In this document: positions 62,249-64,000 of the stretch, in pieces
Layout: the number at the start of each line of letters is the position of its first letter
How positions within the stretch are numbered: position 1 is the stretch's first letter
NCBI GenBank assembly: GCA_020638795.1
Contig: JACKHW010000005.1
Span: 372,001-436,000 of the forward strand
Source of the DNA: Planctomycetota bacterium
GTDB taxonomy: Bacteria > Planctomycetota > UBA1135 > GCA-002748355
Direction of reading: 5' to 3'
DNA length: 64,000 nucleotides
Notes under the pieces: model-generated
What the model was told of the DNA's origin: nothing
Seen by the model: the letters and a program-made list of their open reading frames with translations, nothing else
Databases searched by the model: none
Program-made: the position numbers and the translations under genes

Positions 62249-63946
62249 ATGATCCGACTGCCGCTCTGCGCCGCCTTCCTGGCTCTTCTCACGCCCATCG
62301 CCACGAGTCAAACGTGTGCGCTCGTCGCCGATCTCTCGACCGGTTCGGCGCCGTCGTCGCCGGACGAGTTCACGTGCTGCTTCGGTGATCTCGTGTTCTT
62401 CAGCGCCGCAGGCAATGGCATCGGACAAGAGCCTTGGGTGTCGAAGGGCGGTCGCACACCGGTCCTGCTCGGGGACCTGCGCTCCGGGTCGGCGGGTTCG
62501 TTCCCGCGCGACTTCGTGGCGACCGGACGCTTCGTCTTCTTCACCGCGGACGACGGCAAGGCCGGACGGGAACTCTGGGTGACGGACGGTTCGCCGAGCG
62601 GGACCCGCCTCGTCAAGGACATCCACACCGGTCCGAACACGTCGAGCGACATTCGTGACCTCGTCGCGCTCGACGACATCGTGCTGTTTCGCGCCGACGA
62701 CGGAAGCCACGGTCCCGAACTCTGGACGTCCGATGGAAGTACTGCCGGCACGTCCCTCGTGAGCGACATTCGCGCCGGTGCGACGGGAAGTGATCCGAGC
62801 GGGCTCGTCGCGTGCAACGGCCGTGTCCTCTTCGCCGCCAATGACGGCAACGTCGGAGCCGAACTCTGGTCGAGTGACGGCACGAACGCCGGTACCGCGC
62901 TCGTCGCCGACCTCAATCCAGGAACCAACTCGAGTTCGCCACGCGACCTCACGTGCATCGGCAACGTCGTGTATTTCAGTGCTCGCGACGCGACGCGCGG
63001 ATTCGAGTTCTGGTCCAGCGATGGAACGGCTCAGGGCACGGCATTTCTCGCCGACCTCAATGCATCCGGTGATTCCCACCCGAGTGCGTTCACGCAGTGC
63101 GGCACGATGGTCTTCTTCGTTGCGGCGCGGACCGGCATCGGGTTCGAGCTATGGGTCCACGATGCATCCGGGGCACGACTCGTTCGCGACATCCGGCCCG
63201 GTGGAGCAAGCAGCTCTCCGCTCGAACTCACGTGCATCGGCACGTCGATCGTGTTTTCCGCGATCACGGACAACGAAGGACGAGAACTCTGGACGAGCGA
63301 CGGCACGTCCGCAGGCACCACGCTCGTCCGCGACATCAAGCCCGGTTCCGTGTCCTCGGACCCGACCGACCTCACCGCCGTCGGAACGAGCGTGTGGTTC
63401 CAAGCGACCGACGACAAAGCGAACGGACTCTGGCGCAGCGACGGCAACACGGCCACGACGCAGCGTCATTGCCCCGAACTGACGACACCACGTCATCTCG
63501 TTCTCTGCGCTGGCCGCGTGATCTTGTCGGCCTACACGAACCAGACCTCGCACGAGCCCTACATGGTGCTCGCCCCGGGGGCGTCAGTGACGCAGTTCGG
63601 CACGACGTGCCCACCGCGGCGACCCGCGCTCGACTCGACCCTGCCGATTCTCGGGCAGACCGCGACCCTGACCGGAAGCGATGGATTGCCGAATGGCTTC
63701 GGTGTGATCCTGCTCGACGTCGAAGCGCGCCTGCCGTTCGCGGTACCGGGCGGTTGTCTCGCCAACGTGACGCCGATGTTCGTACTGGGCGTCGCCGTGA
63801 CGACGACTTGGTCCCTGCCACTCGCGATTCCCAACACGACGACGCTCGACGGCGTCGCCCTCCCGGTCCAAACGTGGTGGCTGCCCGGGAACCGTTTCAC
63901 GCCGATCCGGCCGACCAATGCGGTGCTGCTCGGCCTCGGCATATGA
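62249..63946 (+). CDS. Secreted protein with eight ELWxxDG repeats and C-terminal domain
   Basis: 565 residues from the ATG at 62249 with a signal peptide (LPLCAAFLALLTPIATSQ). The body consists of eight repeats of about 45-47 residues with the core ELW.SDGT.AGT.LV.DI.PG followed by L...G.VFF.A.D. The W positions are EPW, ELW (x3), EFW, ELW (x2) and GLW. Such hyalin/ELWxxDGT repeats form propeller-like domains. The last 120 residues have FGTTCPPRR, GGCLANVT and AIPNTTTLDGVALPVQTWW, a variant of the shared C-terminal domain. Location is extracellular. Its ligand is unknown. Confidence 0.88.
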   Translation: MIRLPLCAAFLALLTPIATSQTCALVADLSTGSAPSSPDEFTCCFGDLVFFSAAGNGIGQEPWVSKGGRTPVLLGDLRSGSAGSFPRDFVATGRFVFFTADDGKAGRELWVTDGSPSGTRLVKDIHTGPNTSSDIRDLVALDDIVLFRADDGSHGPELWTSDGSTAGTSLVSDIRAGATGSDPSGLVACNGRVLFAANDGNVGAELWSSDGTNAGTALVADLNPGTNSSSPRDLTCIGNVVYFSARDATRGFEFWSSDGTAQGTAFLADLNASGDSHPSAFTQCGTMVFFVAARTGIGFELWVHDASGARLVRDIRPGGASSSPLELTCIGTSIVFSAITDNEGRELWTSDGTSAGTTLVRDIKPGSVSSDPTDLTAVGTSVWFQATDDKANGLWRSDGNTATTQRHCPELTTPRHLVLCAGRVILSAYTNQTSHEPYMVLAPGASVTQFGTTCPPRRPALDSTLPILGQTATLTGSDGLPNGFGVILLDVEARLPFAVPGGCLANVTPMFVLGVAVTTTWSLPLAIPNTTTLDGVALPVQTWWLPGNRFTPIRPTNAVLLGLGI

Positions 63947-64000
63947 CCAACTTCCGCCGATGCGGTAGCCTCATTCGTCTGCAGGCTCTGGCCCTCTTCG

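Noticed and set aside
62249..63946. Repeated 45-residue units considered as a repeat array in DNA
   Set aside because: Only the protein pattern repeats; the DNA units have diverged, so this is a protein domain repeat.
1..64000. tRNA, rRNA or transposase genes
   Set aside because: No cloverleaf-like T-loop sequence outside genes, no rRNA signature and no DDE or Y1 transposase motif was found by reading; a covariance-model scan was not possible.

Overview
The window is GC-rich, densely coded DNA that reads as a chromosomal segment of a planctomycete (Planctomycetota). This is inferred from gene content, not from a marker gene. The pointers are a membrane Ser/Thr kinase with a DWG activation-loop motif and C-terminal WD40-type repeats, very short ECF-type sigma factors, a large set of secreted proteins with one recurring C-terminal domain, a YVTN-propeller/cytochrome c protein, and carboxypeptidase-regulatory-like repeat proteins. 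No rRNA, tRNA, CRISPR array, integrase or transposase gene was seen.

Layout. 1-5.3 kb (minus): surface-polysaccharide operon in which a DegT-type sugar aminotransferase is followed by three glycosyltransferases and two membrane proteins, chained by 4-7 bp overlaps and cut by the window edge. 5.4-13.2 kb: zinc-ribbon protein, HEAT lipoprotein, three GNAT-fold proteins (two are tandem paralogues), a TVP38/TMEM64 membrane protein and a secreted protein of unknown function. 13.2-18.3 kb (minus): nucleoside-salvage operon hpt-cdd-deoA-CNT transporter-small membrane protein-punA. 18.3-25.1 kb (minus): a PKD secreted protein closed by a perfect 36-nt palindrome, a secreted ComEC-like metallo-hydrolase with a lamin-tail domain, then flotillin and NfeD. 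25.3-26.1 kb: uracil phosphoribosyltransferase. 26.2-34.6 kb: a second polysaccharide locus, with priming sugar-phosphate transferase, polymerase/ligase-like protein and GT2 on minus, and a chain-length protein, BY-kinase-like protein, acyltransferase and GT4 on plus. 34.6-38.6 kb (minus): ECF sigma, zinc-finger anti-sigma, a protease-like PDZ protein that lacks the catalytic triad, and a second PDZ protein. 38.7-39.7 kb: accA. 40-64 kb: secreted and signalling proteins, including a hybrid histidine kinase, a second sigma factor, a kinase-WD40 protein, a cytochrome/propeller protein, a PQQ-type propeller, a methyltransferase and several surface/secreted repeat proteins.

How it fits together. 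Two polysaccharide loci 20 kb apart supply envelope glycans. No flippase or outer-membrane export gene is visible, so export must be encoded elsewhere. The salvage operon imports nucleosides (CNT), cleaves them (PunA, DeoA), deaminates cytidine (Cdd) and returns bases to nucleotides (Hpt, with Upp nearby). A nearby secreted MBL-fold protein could generate such nutrients from extracellular nucleic acid, but that link is inference.

The best candidates for something undescribed are the sigma/anti-sigma locus coupled to a triad-less HtrA-like protein, the BY-kinase-like protein that lacks the P-loop lysine, the shared Cys-pair C-terminal domain of the secretome, and a 25-bp perfect hairpin between two divergent genes.
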